DNA of 64,000 nucleotides from assembly GCF_034259425.1 (NCBI RefSeq), contig NZ_JAXIVU010000003.1:151016-215015 (forward strand), read 5' to 3'. Position numbers and translations under genes: made by a program. Of this stretch, positions 62,600-64,000 are shown piece by piece. The DNA comes from Denitrificimonas halotolerans (GTDB lineage: Bacteria; Pseudomonadota; Gammaproteobacteria; Pseudomonadales; Pseudomonadaceae). The notes under the pieces were generated by a model, which did no database searches, was not told where the DNA came from, and saw only the letters and a list, made by a program, of their open reading frames with translations. Positions within the stretch are counted from its first letter, which is position 1; the number at the start of each line of letters is the position of its first letter.

Positions 62600-63547
62600 T
62601 CACTGCTCTTTCAAGAATGGATGGTAGTCACCTTGCAGGCCTACTACAGTAGCGTTACGAATATGTGAAACAGTCGCAATCGCAGTGCGGTTTTCTTCTA
62701 AACCAAAACCACGACCCGCTAAAATTTCTTCGTAACTACGGTTATGCAACTCAGTAAAACCACCGGAGAATTCAATCTCCTCACCATTTACGGTGATGGA
62801 GCGGAAAGTTCGCTGCCCTGTCGCACGAACCTCCGCTGGAACATCTTCAATATCTACAGATAAAAACCAACGTACTCGTGCACTTTCGTACTCTAAGTAA
62901 CCTGCTGCCTTGGTATCTGTCATGTGATGGACGATATTTTCCTGCAAGTCACCAAAAATAAAATGCAGCATGTCAAAAAAGTGCACACCAATGTTACTGG
63001 CAATACCACCTGACTTTTTAGTGTCGCCCTTCCAAGACTGTAAGTACCACTTACCACGTGAAGTAATATAGGTAAGATCAACTTCATATTTTTTGCTGTT
63101 TTGAGTGCTTTTTACTTTTTCTTTCAACGCAACAATGGCAGGGTGAACACGCAACTGCAAAATGGTATTCACTTTTCTACCAGTATCTTTTTCCACTTCT
63201 AAAAGCCCATCAATATTCCATGGGTTTAATACCAATGGCTTTTCACAAATGGCATCTGCACCTGAGCGTAAAGCAAAACGCATATGAGAATCGTGCAAGT
63301 AGTTTGGTGAACAAATAGAAATATAGTTCACACCTTCGCCCGCACGTCTTAGCTTATCGATATGACGGTCAAAACGTTCAAACTCAGTAAAAAAGCTCGC
63401 ATCAGGGAAGTGGCTATCGATAATCCCCACCGAATCATTTGGATCAAGGGCGGCTACTAAGTCCGCTTCAACGTGTTTAATTGCCTGCATGTGACGAGGT
63501 GCGATATAACCCGCAGCACCAATAAGAGCAAATTTTTTCACATTCAT
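62600..63547 (-). CDS. wbpB: Gfo/Idh/MocA oxidoreductase, WbpB type
   Basis: Oxidises UDP-GlcNAcA at C3. 315 residues. NAD fold FALIGAAGYIAPRHMQAI (6-23), YISICSPNYLHDSHM near 75-89 and the conserved CEKPLVLNPWN near 99-109. It overlaps the upstream in-frame extension of wbpD by four bases. In P. aeruginosa this enzyme needs WbpE and 2-oxoglutarate for turnover. Confidence 0.93.
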   Translation of the reverse strand: MNVKKFALIGAAGYIAPRHMQAIKHVEADLVAALDPNDSVGIIDSHFPDASFFTEFERFDRHIDKLRRAGEGVNYISICSPNYLHDSHMRFALRSGADAICEKPLVLNPWNIDGLLEVEKDTGRKVNTILQLRVHPAIVALKEKVKSTQNSKKYEVDLTYITSRGKWYLQSWKGDTKKSGGIASNIGVHFFDMLHFIFGDLQENIVHHMTDTKAAGYLEYESARVRWFLSVDIEDVPAEVRATGQRTFRSITVNGEEIEFSGGFTELHNRSYEEILAGRGFGLEENRTAIATVSHIRNATVVGLQGDYHPFLKEQ

Positions 63548-63635
63548 ATCCTATCTATTTTATATATTTAGCTTGTAAAATCGGACGCCTGCTATAACGA
63601 TAATACAATTAATAAGCACCAAAATGATTAACGGC

Positions 63636-63873
63636 TTACAGTCGTATATCCGACTCTTGAGAGTTAAGTAAGTACTTTAAGTCATATAAAATATGTTCTG
63701 GCTTACCTAATTTACGAATTTTCTCTACACCCATACTCTTAAACTGATGATGACCTACAGCCAACACCACCGCATCATAAGCACCAGATTTCGGCTCACT
63801 AACAGGAGTGATATTATATTCACATTTAGCTTCTTCAGGGTTAACCCATGGATCAAAAACATCCACAGAGATA
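63636..63873 (-). pseudogene. wbpA: wbpA 3' fragment (UDP-GlcNAc 6-dehydrogenase)
   Basis: The last ~78 codons of UDP-N-acetylglucosamine dehydrogenase: VDVFDPWVNPEEAKCEY and YDAVVLAVGHHQFKSMG, ending in a short Leu-rich tail. The 430-residue protein should continue upstream, but an IS element starts at 63874 and separates the rest. A GTG inside the fragment allows translation, but the NAD domain and catalytic Cys would be missing. Confidence 0.87.
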
Positions 63874-64000
63874 TGGAGTGAACCCCTTTTCTTGGACTCT
63901 TAAGCCACGCTTTTACTTAGGTACTGAGCTCTGTATTGAGCAGGGCTCATCTTTAAATTAAGCATGATTCGTTCGTTGTTATAGTAGCTAATGTAATCTT
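63874..64000 (-). mobile_element. IS3-family insertion sequence, right end, runs off the window
   Basis: It starts at 63874 with TGGAGTGAACCCC, an IS3-type terminal repeat, directly abutting wbpA codons. Its transposase reading frame ends 26 bases inside. Only 127 bases are visible. It disrupts wbpA. Confidence 0.82.
63900..64000 (-). CDS. IS3-family transposase (OrfB), C-terminal end only
   Basis: The reverse strand encodes DYISYYNNERIMLNLKMSPAQYR followed by AQYLSKSVA and TAA (stop at 63902-63900). The YYNNERI...L.MSPAQYR pattern is the C-terminal tail of IS3-type DDE integrases. The catalytic domain lies outside the window. Confidence 0.85.
   Translation of the reverse strand, partial: DYISYYNNERIMLNLKMSPAQYRAQYLSKSVA

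Noticed and set aside
1..64000. CRISPR array, prophage or toxin-antitoxin pair
   Set aside because: No regularly spaced repeats, phage structural genes or toxin-antitoxin pair could be recognised anywhere in the window.

Overview
The window looks like chromosome from a gammaproteobacterium of the Pseudomonadaceae, from a lineage with lower G+C than typical Pseudomonas. The evidence is gene order remembered from Pseudomonas: ruvA-ruvB-ybgC-tolQRAB-pal-cpoB-(queE)-queC-tRNA-Lys-nadA, crcZ-pcnB-folK-panB-panC-panD-pgi, and a WbpA/B/D/E/I set for a di-N-acetylated mannuronic acid. Several proteins also have the length I recall for P. aeruginosa (IspB 322 aa, RlmG 374, Fpr 258, PanB 266, PanD 126). 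A Thiopseudomonas- or Denitrificimonas-like organism would fit, but I cannot confirm the genus without a search.

Layout. 1-5.8 kb: groEL (cut by the window edge) and groES behind a sigma-32 promoter, then fxsA, ampG, an alkyltransferase-like gene and a DUF481 outer-membrane gene. 6-18.5 kb: a short-chain dehydrogenase, nadE (with an altered glutaminase site), proB, obg, rpmA/rplU, ispB, mscL, a divergent nsrR/hmp pair with a shared palindromic operator, fpr and rlmG. 18.5-31.3 kb: an M48 lipoprotein protease, an Na+/alanine symporter, nadA, tRNA-Lys, a decayed queC, and the tol-pal and ruvBA cluster. 31.4-45.4 kb: a YeiH-type transporter, an iron alcohol dehydrogenase, a CrcZ-like regulatory RNA with sigma-54 and CbrB sites, pcnB/folK/pantothenate genes, pgi, a thiolase and a large DUF748 protein. 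45.5-50.7 kb: a small membrane protein, tmRNA and a 1122-residue SF1 helicase of unknown role. 50.7-64 kb: a surface-polysaccharide locus (priming transferase, four glycosyltransferases, two epimerases, flippase, wbpE, wbpD, wbpB). It ends in wbpA, which is broken by an IS3-family element running off the window.

The main story besides housekeeping is erosion by a small IS200/IS605-type element with a TnpB-like gene. Six relics are recognisable (5.9, 8.7, 14.0-14.6, 22.9-23.4, 32.5-32.8 and 32.8-33.0 kb). They have rewritten neighbours: one end supplies the stop codon of the dehydrogenase gene, another supplies the last nine codons of nsrR, and a third is fused to the last ~57 codons of queC at a site where queE and the rest of queC are gone. 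The most interesting regulatory element is the CrcZ-like RNA. It keeps its CbrB site, sigma-54 promoter, A-rich Hfq/Crc motifs and hairpin end next to pcnB, although cbrAB is not beside it.
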